A stretch of 64,000 bases of DNA, from positions 124,001-188,000 of the forward strand of contig CALJAM010000022.1 of NCBI GenBank assembly GCA_938027685.1, written 5' to 3'. Source of the DNA: an uncultured Bryobacteraceae bacterium. GTDB lineage: Bacteria; Acidobacteriota; Terriglobia; Bryobacterales; Bryobacteraceae. The position numbers and the translations under genes were made by a program. The notes beneath the pieces are model-generated. The model was not told where the DNA came from. It saw nothing but the letters and a program-made list of their open reading frames with translations, and did no database searches. Of this stretch, positions 56,746 to 64,000 are shown in pieces; within the stretch, counting starts at the first letter, position 1; every line of letters begins with the position of its first letter.

Positions 56746-57606
56746 ATGCTGCCGCAGGCGACCATCTACATCGTGGGCGCGGGTCCCGGACCGGCGGACT
56801 GGCTGACCGTGCGTGCGGCCCGCATCCTGGCCGACGCGGAGGCGGTTGTGCATGACCGTTTGGTCTCGCAAGAAGTTCTGGCGGTGATCGGGCCCCAGGC
56901 CAAGCTTTTTTGCGCCGCAGACGGGGGAGGCGACCCGGAGGAACGTCAGCTTTGGATTCTGCGCCTAATCGAATCGCTAGCCGCGAGATACCGCCGGGTG
57001 GTCCGTCTCAAAAATGGCGATCCTTTCGTGTTCGGTCGCGGCGCTGAGGAGTGGGCGTGGCTAGTCCGGAGGGGCTGGCACGTGGAGATCATCCCCGGGA
57101 TCAGTTCTGCGCTTTCCTTGCCGGCACAGGTTGGGATACCACCCACGTTTCGCGGCTTATCCTCGGCCTTCGCCGTAGTTACCGGCTGTCTACGTGCGGG
57201 TGGTGAGCCGGACTGGCCGCGCTACGCCCTGGTGGATACCCTGATCATCCTGATGGGGGTCCGTGGTCGCGCAGAAATCGCCGCAGCCCTCATCCGCGCC
57301 GGGCGCTCAGCGATGGAACCGTGCTGCTTCATCGAGAACGGAGGGGGTCCGCAGCAGCGGCTGGTGTTCGGCACGCTTGGACAGGTCGCCGAGGGCCGCT
57401 GTGAAGTCCACCCCCCGGCCGTCTGGGTGGTAGGCGAGGTGGTCGGCTTGCGCGATCGGCTGCACGCTACTTCGAGCCTCGTGATGGAGTGGCGAGCAGA
57501 GTTATCCTCGTTTCACGCTCCTCCTTGCCATGACCTACTGATCGCCGCCGCGGAGGCCGTGGACACGACCGTCTCGAACAGCGTGTCCCGCAGCTGCGTG
57601 AAGTGA
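56746..57606 (+). CDS. cobA: Uroporphyrinogen-III C-methyltransferase
   Basis: 286 residues. SAM site VGAGPGPADWLTVRAAR (near 10-26), RLKNGDPFVFGRGAEE (near 87-102) and IIPGISSALSLPAQVGIP (near 117) are SUMT motifs. Makes precorrin-2 for siroheme, feeding the dehydrogenase-like protein three genes upstream. An additional C-terminal stretch of about 40 residues is unremarkable. Confidence 0.93.
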   Translation: MLPQATIYIVGAGPGPADWLTVRAARILADAEAVVHDRLVSQEVLAVIGPQAKLFCAADGGGDPEERQLWILRLIESLAARYRRVVRLKNGDPFVFGRGAEEWAWLVRRGWHVEIIPGISSALSLPAQVGIPPTFRGLSSAFAVVTGCLRAGGEPDWPRYALVDTLIILMGVRGRAEIAAALIRAGRSAMEPCCFIENGGGPQQRLVFGTLGQVAEGRCEVHPPAVWVVGEVVGLRDRLHATSSLVMEWRAELSSFHAPPCHDLLIAAAEAVDTTVSNSVSRSCVK

Positions 57607-57648
57607 GGCGCAGAGGTGGAAGGGCCACGGCCGAGGAGGGAAGATGCA

Positions 57649-58314
57649 CTACGCTCCTCGGAGGCGGCGGCCCAAAACTCCTAGCAACACGAGCCCAGCA
57701 CCCAGCAGCGCGAACGTAGCCGGCTCCGGCACCGGCTCGAGCGGCTCCGCGGTCGCCGAAATAATGTTCACGCGCAGGCCCACCGGATTCGAGTTGTTGC
57801 ACCCTGGGCAGTTCCAGTTGTTCACGATGAAGTCCAGCGTGTTGAGGCCCGGCTGGAAACCGCCTGCCAGAGTGAAGCCGTAAAGGTTCCGAAAGGGCTG
57901 CTCGAAGTTGAGGGCTATTCCGGTGAACGCCCCGTTCAGCCAGATCTCGGCGCTATTGTCGGAAGACCACTGTCCCACGATCACCGCCGTCTCGGGACGT
58001 AATCCGGTCAGATCGAAGGTGGTGCGGAACGTGTAATAGCCGACCGCATCCGCCTGTGCGTTCGCAGTGCGCGAAATCCAGCGCGAGGAGGCGTCGTTGG
58101 CCAGCCAGGGCGGGATGGGGAAACCGTCCGTGAGCACCACGTAGACGGGCAACGGGCCGTAGGGACTGGCTGCCAGCCAGTAGTAGGGCTCGAGCATCCC
58201 TTCTCCCGGCGTACCGGTGCTGTAAAGGCCGGGAATCGGGATGGGCGCCGCCACCGCTGCCGCGGCCAAAAGCAGGAGGGCCGCCGGCGCCAAATAAGCT
58301 GAAGAGTACTTCAT
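57649..58314 (-). CDS. PEP-CTERM sorting-domain protein
   Basis: About 221 residues from the ATG at 58312-58314; a TTG at 58320 also opens this frame. Signal peptide (residues 1-24, ending VAA) and C-terminal VPEPATFALLGAGLVLLGVLGRR: PEP motif, one membrane helix and basic tail, the exosortase substrate signature. The body is beta-rich with a CPGC pair (near 168). Likely an exported extracellular or cell-surface protein released by exosortase; no exosortase gene is in the window. Confidence 0.85.
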   Translation of the reverse strand: MKYSSAYLAPAALLLLAAAAVAAPIPIPGLYSTGTPGEGMLEPYYWLAASPYGPLPVYVVLTDGFPIPPWLANDASSRWISRTANAQADAVGYYTFRTTFDLTGLRPETAVIVGQWSSDNSAEIWLNGAFTGIALNFEQPFRNLYGFTLAGGFQPGLNTLDFIVNNWNCPGCNNSNPVGLRVNIISATAEPLEPVPEPATFALLGAGLVLLGVLGRRLRGA

Positions 58315-58427
58315 TTTCAAATCGCGTCTTCCAGTTGATTTGTAACCCCTCAGTTAGAATTTTCTCCCCCGTGCGTGCCGAAATCCATTGACCATTCAGG
58401 CTGGGACGTCTAGTACCAGCAGCTGCT

Positions 58428-58457
58428 CTGCCGCCAGTACCCTAGCGGCAGTATAAT
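58428..58457 (+). promoter_or_regulatory. Promoter and inverted repeat before the cyclophilin gene
   Basis: A perfect 7-bp inverted repeat CTGCCGC/GCGGCAG (58428-58434, 58445-58451) with a 10-nt loop ends directly on TATAAT (58452-58457). The repeat covers the -35 to -10 interval and would not be transcribed, so it looks like an operator. The -10 ends 7 nt before the ATG at 58465. Confidence 0.55.
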
Positions 58458-58464
58458 CGTGCCC

Positions 58465-59151
58465 ATGGTAGGCACGATATGGTTGCTTATCCTGCTGCCG
58501 GCTTTCGCGATGCAGGGCGCTGCGACTCAGGAGACGGCCGCCCAGGCGCCTGCCCGTGAACCAGGTCTTTACGCCACCATCAACACGACCATGGGGACGA
58601 TCGTGGTGAAGCTGTTCGAAAACGAGTCCCCGATCACGGTGCGCAACTTTGTCGACCTTGCCCGCGGCCGCAAGGGCTGGATCGATCCCAAGACGGGCCA
58701 GAAGGTATATCGGCCGCTCTACAACGGGGTTACGTTCCACCGCGTGATACCGGGCTTCATGATCCAGGGCGGCGATCCCACGGGCACTGGGGCTTACGAT
58801 CCCGGTTTCACCATCAAGGACGAGTTCCACCCGTCGCTAAAATTCGACGTGCCCGGACGGTTGGCGATGGCCAATGCGGGGCCGAATACGGGCAATTGCC
58901 AGTTCTTCATCACCGAGGTGCCGACGCCGCATCTGAACGGTGCGCACACGATCTTCGGGCAGGTTGTCGAGGGTCTGGACGTGGTCAAGCAGATCGCGCG
59001 GGTGCCGCGTGATGCCAACGACAAGCCGCGCACACCGGTCCGAATAACGAGCATTACGTTCCAGCGGGAGGGCCCAGCACCGCCTAACGACCCGCTGGCG
59101 CCGCCCAAGCCTGCTGCGAAGAAGACGCCCGCCAAGGCGGCCAAGCAGTGA
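58465..59151 (+). CDS. Exported peptidyl-prolyl cis-trans isomerase, cyclophilin type
   Basis: About 228 residues from the ATG at 58465. Signal peptide (residues 1-22) then a cyclophilin domain with FHRVIPGFMIQGGDPTGTG (near 90-108), GRLAMANAG, NCQFFIT (near 140) and the Lys/Pro-rich tail. Folds exported proteins in the periplasm. It has a TATAAT 7 nt before the start and a divergent PEP-CTERM gene upstream. Confidence 0.92.
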   Translation: MVGTIWLLILLPAFAMQGAATQETAAQAPAREPGLYATINTTMGTIVVKLFENESPITVRNFVDLARGRKGWIDPKTGQKVYRPLYNGVTFHRVIPGFMIQGGDPTGTGAYDPGFTIKDEFHPSLKFDVPGRLAMANAGPNTGNCQFFITEVPTPHLNGAHTIFGQVVEGLDVVKQIARVPRDANDKPRTPVRITSITFQREGPAPPNDPLAPPKPAAKKTPAKAAKQ

Positions 59152-59158
59152 GGGGCTC

Positions 59159-59770
59159 TCAGCGTTCCGGGGCCCCTTCGTCCAGCGGAATTTCGAAGAA
59201 GAACAGCTCACGGCCGCTTGCGGCTTCGCGCAGGCCCGTGAGGTAGAGGATGGAGCCCTTGCGGTAGGGGGCCTGGAAGTAGAAGAAGCCGCTTACCGTC
59301 TGGCGCGGCGGCAGCAGGCGTGCGGCGAAGGCGCGACCTTCAATCTCCCAAACGTCGAGCGGGTTCTTGCGCCGGGAAAGCCGTGGCTTTCCGCCAGGAA
59401 TCGGGCCGGTCACCATGCCGGGCCGGTCCGGCCCCTGGATATAGCGGACTTCGGAAGCCGGCGTGGCTTCCACGCGTCGGCGATCCGCCAACACGTATTC
59501 GACCCTCATCTGGTCCAGCCGGATCGTTTGCGAACCTGCGTTCTCGATCACGACGAGCACGGGGAGCACGCCGTGACGGTTCGGGTCGAGTTTACCGAAA
59601 GCCTGGCGGGCCAGTTCCGGCGTGTGATAGGCGCGAGCGGCGATGGTCACCTGATCCACCGTCTGGCGGTTGGGATAATCGGTGATGGCGCCGGGGTTAA
59701 ATTTGGGCTGATCCCCGGCCATCGCCATCGCAACAAGGAGCCGAAGCGCGTTGGGCATACGCCTTGTCAT
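59159..59770 (-). CDS. Uncharacterised exported protein
   Basis: 203 residues, from the ATG at 59768-59770 (or the in-frame ATG at 59756-59758). A short signal peptide (ending VAMAMA) is followed by a beta-rich domain with VLVVIENAGSQTIRLDQM and an FYFQAPYRKGSILYLTGLR block. No family recognised. Its start region overlaps the divergent WaaA-LpxK start, so the two genes share a very small control region. Confidence 0.6.
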   Translation of the reverse strand: MTRRMPNALRLLVAMAMAGDQPKFNPGAITDYPNRQTVDQVTIAARAYHTPELARQAFGKLDPNRHGVLPVLVVIENAGSQTIRLDQMRVEYVLADRRRVEATPASEVRYIQGPDRPGMVTGPIPGGKPRLSRRKNPLDVWEIEGRAFAARLLPPRQTVSGFFYFQAPYRKGSILYLTGLREAASGRELFFFEIPLDEGAPER

Positions 59771-62117
59771 GTTCGTCTACAGGTTGCTGGCGGCGGCCGT
59801 CCTGCCCTTCGCCGTAGTTTACCTGCTCTACCGCGCTCTGCGCGATCCGCGTTACCGTCGCGGCCTCGCGGAGCGCTTCGGGCGGCTGCCGTCTGCACTC
59901 CGCCAGACGGCGCCGGACTCGCTTTGGTTACACGCCGTTTCCGTCGGCGAGGTGCTCTCGGCGGTCGAACTCGTCAAGCGCTTGCGCGAGCGGCTGCCGG
60001 GGGCGCCGCTCGTGCTCTCCGTCACCACGGCGGCAGGGCGCGAACTGGCGCAGAAGAAACTCGCGGAGCTTGTGGACGGGATCTTCTACGCGCCGGTGGA
60101 CTATTGCTTTGCGGTGAGGCGCGTGCTGCGTGCGTTGCGGCCGCGCGTGGTGGTTGTGCTCGAAACCGAAATCTGGCCGAACCTGTGGCGCGAGAGCCGG
60201 CGCGCCGGTTGCTCGCTGTTGATCGTCAACGGGCGCATCTCGGACCGCGCCCTGCCGCGGTATCGCCGCCTGCGCCGGTTCTTCCAGCCGGTTCTCGAGC
60301 TGCCTCACGCCATACTGGCCCAGGACCAAGCCAGTTACCGGCGCTATCTGGAGCTGGGCGCGCCGGCTGACCGCGCGCGCATCGGCGGCAATCTGAAATT
60401 CGATTTCGATGCGCGGAAGCTGCGGGTCCCGGAAGAGATCGAAGCACTCCTGCGACGGGTGAATCCATCCGAGATCTGGATTGCCGCCAGCACCATGCCC
60501 CCGGCCGAGCCGGGGGACCCCGACGAGGACGAGGTCGTGATCGAAGCTTTCCGAACGCTGGCCCGGACGCGTCCCGGCCTGCTGCTGATTCTGGCGCCTC
60601 GACGTCCGGAGCGTTTCGATCAGGCTGCGCGGCGATTGGAGCAAGCAGGGCTCGCATTTCTCAGGCGGTCGCAGCTTTCTGCGAGCGATTCCCTCGCGCT
60701 GCCCGGCGTGTTGCTGCTCGACTCCATCGGCGAGCTGGCGAGTCTGTTCCAACTGGCGGACGTGGTGTTTATGGGCGGCACGCTGGCCCGCCGCGGCGGC
60801 CACAACGTGCTCGAGCCGGGCGCCTTCGCGCGCGCCATCATCACAGGACCGCACCTTGAAAACTTCCCGGCGGTGGCGGACGAGTTTCGAGGTCGCCGAG
60901 CGCTGTACGAGATCGGGTCGGCGAGAGAGCTGGGGCCTGCGGTGGCGCAACTGCTCGATAGCCCTGAATTGCGCCGCACGCTGGGCGAGCGCGCTCTTGA
61001 GGCTTCGCGTGCGCAACAGGGCGCAGTCGAGCGCGCCACTGCGCAAATCGTGGCCCGTTATGCGGACGGGATGCCGCAACGGGTGCGAGCCCGGCCGTGG
61101 CAGGCGTTACTCTGGGCGCTCTCGCGGCTGTGGCTGGCCGGCGGGGCCGTGCGGAGGGCCTGGCAGCGCGCGTGGCGAACGAAGCTCAAAGCGCCCGTCG
61201 TCAGCGTGGGCGCGCTGGCCATGGGCGGGGCCGGCAAGACGCCTTTTACGCTGTGGCTGACTCGGGAGCTGGCCGCGCGCGGGCGGCGCCCTGCGGTCCT
61301 GCTGCGCGGCTACGGGCGTGCGCGAGCCGGCGAAACGCAGGCGCTGGCGCCGGGATCGGCGGCGAGTCCGGAGCTGACCGGCGACGAGGCCCAGCTTCAC
61401 CTGAGGGCAGGCGTGGCGGCGGTGGGCGTGGGGAGTGACAGGGCGCGGACCGGTCACATGCTATGGGAACGTTTCCGTCCAGATTTGTTTCTTCTGGACG
61501 ACGGCTTCCAGCACGCCCGACTGGCGCGCGATCTCGACGTCGTGCTAGTGGACGCGCTGGATCCCAAAGACGGGGTCTTTCCCCTGGGTAGGCTGCGGGA
61601 GCCGCCGCGGGCGCTGAAGCGCGCGCACTACATCGTGATCAGCCACGCCGAGGCGCTTCCCGCCACGGGGGCGGTGGAAGCCTGGATCCGTCGTCACAAC
61701 CGTCATGCGCCGATCCTCAGCGCGCGCTTGCGTCCCGTAGCCTGGGTCGGGACACAGGGAAGACGATGGCCGGTATCCCCTCCCCCGTTCGCGCGCCCCG
61801 CGGCTTTCTGCGGGCTCGGGCAGCCGGCTTCGTTCTGGCGGACACTCCGGGCCTTGGGCGTGCGGCCTTTGTGGCGCCGCGAATTCCCGGATCATCACCG
61901 CTATCGGCGATCAGAGCTGCTCGAGCTGGCGCGGCAAGCCCGCGCAAGAGGCGCCGATGCGCTGCTGACCACGGAGAAGGACCTCATGAATCTTCCCGAT
62001 CGCTGGCCGGAGCTCCTCGCCGGCATGCCGCTGTACTGGTTGGAGATCGAGCTGGAGGTAGAGGGAGCCGAGCCGCTGCTGAGGGCGATCCTCTCGCTCG
62101 GTGCCGCGCCGGCCTGA
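59751..62117 (+). CDS. WaaA-LpxK fusion: Kdo transferase and tetraacyldisaccharide 4'-kinase
   Basis: 788 residues. I use the TTG at 59751 with AAGGAG 10 nt upstream; an ATG at 59769 is also possible. Residues about 7-430 are Kdo transferase WaaA: WLHAVSVGEV, ETEIWPNL, GGNLKFD, GGTLARRGGHNVLEP. Residues about 440-788 are LpxK: P-loop MGGAGKTPFT (near 489) and LLDDGFQH (near 582), with DALLTTEKDLMNLP near the end. Both enzymes act in lipid A-Kdo assembly at the inner membrane. They are normally separate genes of about 420 and 340 residues. This indicates an LPS-bearing diderm. Confidence 0.93.
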   Translation: MGIRLVMFVYRLLAAAVLPFAVVYLLYRALRDPRYRRGLAERFGRLPSALRQTAPDSLWLHAVSVGEVLSAVELVKRLRERLPGAPLVLSVTTAAGRELAQKKLAELVDGIFYAPVDYCFAVRRVLRALRPRVVVVLETEIWPNLWRESRRAGCSLLIVNGRISDRALPRYRRLRRFFQPVLELPHAILAQDQASYRRYLELGAPADRARIGGNLKFDFDARKLRVPEEIEALLRRVNPSEIWIAASTMPPAEPGDPDEDEVVIEAFRTLARTRPGLLLILAPRRPERFDQAARRLEQAGLAFLRRSQLSASDSLALPGVLLLDSIGELASLFQLADVVFMGGTLARRGGHNVLEPGAFARAIITGPHLENFPAVADEFRGRRALYEIGSARELGPAVAQLLDSPELRRTLGERALEASRAQQGAVERATAQIVARYADGMPQRVRARPWQALLWALSRLWLAGGAVRRAWQRAWRTKLKAPVVSVGALAMGGAGKTPFTLWLTRELAARGRRPAVLLRGYGRARAGETQALAPGSAASPELTGDEAQLHLRAGVAAVGVGSDRARTGHMLWERFRPDLFLLDDGFQHARLARDLDVVLVDALDPKDGVFPLGRLREPPRALKRAHYIVISHAEALPATGAVEAWIRRHNRHAPILSARLRPVAWVGTQGRRWPVSPPPFARPAAFCGLGQPASFWRTLRALGVRPLWRREFPDHHRYRRSELLELARQARARGADALLTTEKDLMNLPDRWPELLAGMPLYWLEIELEVEGAEPLLRAILSLGAAPA

Positions 62118-62123
62118 CCGGCG

Positions 62124-62522
62124 TCACTCGAGCGGAGGCAGGGGCACCTCTTTTGCCTTGCGCCAGAGCCTGTCCAGGTCGTAGTAAGCTCGGGCTGCTT
62201 GCGAGAAAATGTGCACGAGAAATTCGCCGTAATCGACCAGCACCCACTCGGCGTGCTCGTATCCTTCGATCCCCAACGGCTTGCGGCCAAGCTGCAGGAG
62301 GCGCCGCTCGATCTCGTCCGCGATGGCCTGAATCTGACGGGGGTTCGTACCCGAGCAGATGACGAAATAATCGGTGAAGGAGGCCAGCCCCTGAAGATCC
62401 AGAATGCGTAAGTCCAGAGCCTTCTTGTCCTCCGCGGCGCGCGCTGCGATGATCCACGGAGGCGGCCCCGCCGTTTCAGTCTCGTCTGCAGCTCTGCGTT
62501 TGCGACGGTTCAGCGCCGGCAA
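62124..62522 (-). CDS. rsfS: Ribosomal silencing factor
   Basis: 132 residues. The RsfS signature runs through ALDLRILDLQGLASFTDYFVICSGTNPRQIQAIADEIE and GIEGYEHAEWVLVDYGEFLVHIF (I quote only short parts as reference: SFTDYFVICSG near 48, WVLVDYGEFLVHIF near 92). It binds uL14 and keeps ribosomal subunits apart in starvation. The TTG start at 62520-62522 has GAGGAG 4 nt upstream. It converges on the WaaA-LpxK gene with 6 bp between stops. Confidence 0.93.
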   Translation of the reverse strand: MPALNRRKRRAADETETAGPPPWIIAARAAEDKKALDLRILDLQGLASFTDYFVICSGTNPRQIQAIADEIERRLLQLGRKPLGIEGYEHAEWVLVDYGEFLVHIFSQAARAYYDLDRLWRKAKEVPLPPLE

Positions 62523-62545
62523 ACAACTCCTCGCTGTTATCGTAC

Positions 62546-62551
62546 TACAAT
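62546..62551 (+). promoter_or_regulatory. -10 box before the M15-like gene
   Basis: TACAAT ending 8 nt before the ATG at 62560. No clear -35. Predicts a leaderless or nearly leaderless mRNA. Confidence 0.45.
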
Positions 62552-62559
62552 CAGGGTTG

Positions 62560-63384
62560 ATGCTTCGGACGGCAGTTGTGCTGGCGGCGCTGGCCTTTGC
62601 AGCCGCGGCGGAGGACCCGCCGGCAGCGGTCCGTCCGGTGCCTCACGGCGCGAGCCTTGTCGAACTGGTAGCAGCCGGCGCGCTGCCCCGTTCCCTGCTC
62701 GAAGAGCACGAGCAAAGGGAGGCCGACCGCGCCGACGAAGCCATCCTGCGCCATACTCTTTACGGCATCGTCGCCATCGAAGATCTCAGCGAGGAGCAGG
62801 CGCGGGCGATGGTGGCCGCCGCAGAGCGTCGGCTCGCGCGGCGACAGGCGCGTTTGGACAAGGTGAAGAGGCTGGTCGAGGAGGGCGCACTGCCGCGGCT
62901 GGCGTTGACGCCGCCGCTCGAGGAACTCGACCGCGCGCGAAGGGAACTCGATCAAGCGCGCAGCCGCGCGCGCCTGCTGGAGGAACTGGCGGGGATGGTT
63001 CGCGCCGAGGCCGCTGAGGCCTCGCTGCCCGGCCTTGCTCCCGAGGAGCCGCAGCCTCTGGTCGAACGGTTCCATGGCTCGGCGCCGTTCCACGAAGGTT
63101 TGTTGCGGGTCCTGGTTCTTGACTTCGAACTCCAGTTCGGCCGCTCGCTTCCTATTAGCGCGCACGGTCCGACGACCCTCCACCGCGCGCTGGGCTTGGA
63201 CCACCGGGGGCGGGTAGACGTCGCCCTGCACCCTGACAGCCGGGAGGGCGCCTGGCTGCGCGAGTACCTGAGAAAGCGCGGGGTGCCTTACTATGCTTTT
63301 CGCGGGGCCGTGCGCGGCCGCTCGACGGGCGCTCACATCCACATCGGCCCGCCCAGCGAGCCCCTGCGGGCCGGCGGCGGCTGA
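62560..63384 (+). CDS. Exported M15-peptidase-like protein with coiled coil
   Basis: 274 residues from the ATG at 62560. Signal peptide (residues 1-19, ending AAAA). A helical coiled-coil segment (about 40-150; Arg/Glu/Leu-rich) is followed by a domain with SAHGPTTLHRALGLDHRGRVDVAL (near 203-222, shown in part as HRALGLDHRGRVDVAL) and a final GAHIHIGPPS (near 260). The spaced His, HRGRxD and HIH residues resemble the zinc site of M15-type peptidases such as D-Ala-D-Ala carboxypeptidases. A cell-wall role is plausible; activity is unproven. Confidence 0.65.
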   Translation: MLRTAVVLAALAFAAAAEDPPAAVRPVPHGASLVELVAAGALPRSLLEEHEQREADRADEAILRHTLYGIVAIEDLSEEQARAMVAAAERRLARRQARLDKVKRLVEEGALPRLALTPPLEELDRARRELDQARSRARLLEELAGMVRAEAAEASLPGLAPEEPQPLVERFHGSAPFHEGLLRVLVLDFELQFGRSLPISAHGPTTLHRALGLDHRGRVDVALHPDSREGAWLREYLRKRGVPYYAFRGAVRGRSTGAHIHIGPPSEPLRAGGG

Positions 63385-63402
63385 AGCCGCGGAGCAATTC
63401 CG

Positions 63403-63930
63403 ATGGCTGCCGGTCTTCGCCTCCTGATTCCCGAAGAGAAAATCCAGGCACGCATCCGGGAGCTGGGCCGGCAGATCGCACAGGATTATCCCGAGGGGGT
63501 CCTCTATCTGGTCGGGATCCTCAAAGGCGCGTGGATCTTCCTGGCGGATCTGGCCCGTGCCATCGAGCGACCCGTCCGCATCGACTTCATCGGCATCTCC
63601 AGCTACGGAACGGGCAAAAGCACCTCGGGCGAGGTGAAACTGACCAAGGATCTGGATTGCTCGATCGAAGGCGAGGACGTCCTCATCGTCGAGGATATCG
63701 TCGACAGCGGGGTGACCTTAAGTTACCTGCTGCACGTGCTAGCGCAACGGAAACCCCGATCCCTGCGCGTGGCGGCGCTGCTGGACAAGCCCAGTCGGCG
63801 CACGGCAGCGGTGGACCTGGCCTACGTCGGATTCCAGATACCGGATGCGTTCGTCGTAGGCTATGGTTTGGACTACGCGGAGCAGTACCGCAACCTGCGC
63901 GACGTCTACGCGCTGGAGGAGCCGTCCTGA
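63403..63930 (+). CDS. hpt: Hypoxanthine phosphoribosyltransferase
   Basis: Purine salvage enzyme joining hypoxanthine or guanine to PRPP. 175 residues. PRPP loop VLIVEDIVDSGVTLSYL (near 97-113), the flexible-loop SYGTGKSTSGEV (near 67-78) and the FVVGYGLDYAEQYRNL C-terminal block are family marks. It follows the M15-like gene by 18 bp, so probably co-transcribed. Confidence 0.95.
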   Translation: MAAGLRLLIPEEKIQARIRELGRQIAQDYPEGVLYLVGILKGAWIFLADLARAIERPVRIDFIGISSYGTGKSTSGEVKLTKDLDCSIEGEDVLIVEDIVDSGVTLSYLLHVLAQRKPRSLRVAALLDKPSRRTAAVDLAYVGFQIPDAFVVGYGLDYAEQYRNLRDVYALEEPS

Positions 63931-63933
63931 GGC

Positions 63934-64000
63934 TCAGCTTGCCGGAGGCAAATCGCGCGCCACGGCGGGGGCTTCGAAGCCGACGCGCCGGTGAGCGCCG
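63934..64000 (-). CDS. Possible 3' end of a minus-strand gene
   Basis: On the minus strand the frame ending at the TGA at 63934-63936 reads ...RRVGFEAPAVARDLPPAS at the protein end. It converges on hpt, which is where another gene would be expected. Only 22 residues are visible and no family can be named. Confidence 0.3.
   Translation of the reverse strand, partial: GAHRRVGFEAPAVARDLPPAS

Overview
This window is one GC-rich, gene-dense bacterial chromosome segment with no insertion sequence, prophage, CRISPR array or tRNA that I could see. It comes from a diderm (Gram-negative) aerobe. It has a WaaA-LpxK lipid A/Kdo protein, an Oar/TonB-receptor-like outer-membrane protein, an OmpA-family protein, a CsgG-like protein, Tat-exported sugar-isomerase-like proteins, a PEP-CTERM protein and two futalosine-route menaquinone genes. 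Together with a Tes-like radical SAM enzyme beside an ether-lipid-type activase/dehydratase pair, this fits Acidobacteriota, most likely the Bryobacterales/Solibacter group. That placement is inference from gene content.

Layout. 1-2488 (minus): a gluconate-dehydrogenase-like respiratory complex (small subunit, GMC flavoprotein, cytochrome c cut by the window edge). 2581-4629: M3 oligopeptidase. 4677-5058 (minus): RNase P RNA. 5157-8198: OmpA protein with Ig-like repeats. 8256-10692 (minus): sucC-sucD-ndk. 10758-11777: trpD. 11781-14694: two divergent Tat-exported paralogues of the L-fucose-isomerase fold. 14716-17279 (minus): MFS transporter and DegT aminotransferase. 17280-17867: hairpin-rich gap with no gene. 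17868-22058 (minus): DUF2760, Hsp70-like protein, thiL.

22271-30631 is the most interesting part. A 2-hydroxyacyl-CoA-dehydratase-like protein, a tandem ATPase activase, an MJ0619/Tes-like radical SAM enzyme and a second radical SAM protein form an apparent operon. I read it as a candidate locus for ether-linked and/or membrane-spanning lipids (iso-diabolic acid or branched tetraethers). The functional reading is inference.

30756-33305: CsgG-like lipoprotein-type gene and three unknown genes. 33342-38777 (minus): a sialidase-esterase fusion, tsaC and a homocysteine methyltransferase/MTHFR. 39109-45057: Oar-like receptor, a small exported helical protein and an NtrB/NtrC-type two-component system. 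45107-49176 (minus): zinc-ribbon microprotein, TIM-barrel sugar epimerase, tagaturonate-epimerase-like protein, galU. 49260-51284: mqnP-mqnE. 51650-57606: assimilatory sulfate reduction and siroheme genes arranged around a divergent promoter. 57649-63930: PEP-CTERM protein, cyclophilin, a WaaA-LpxK fusion, rsfS, an exported M15-like protein and hpt.

Several genes have a -10 hexamer ending only 6-8 nt before the start codon, which suggests leaderless mRNAs are common in this organism. Start codons were chosen by reading Shine-Dalgarno sites, signal peptides and family lengths; many GTG and TTG starts are used.
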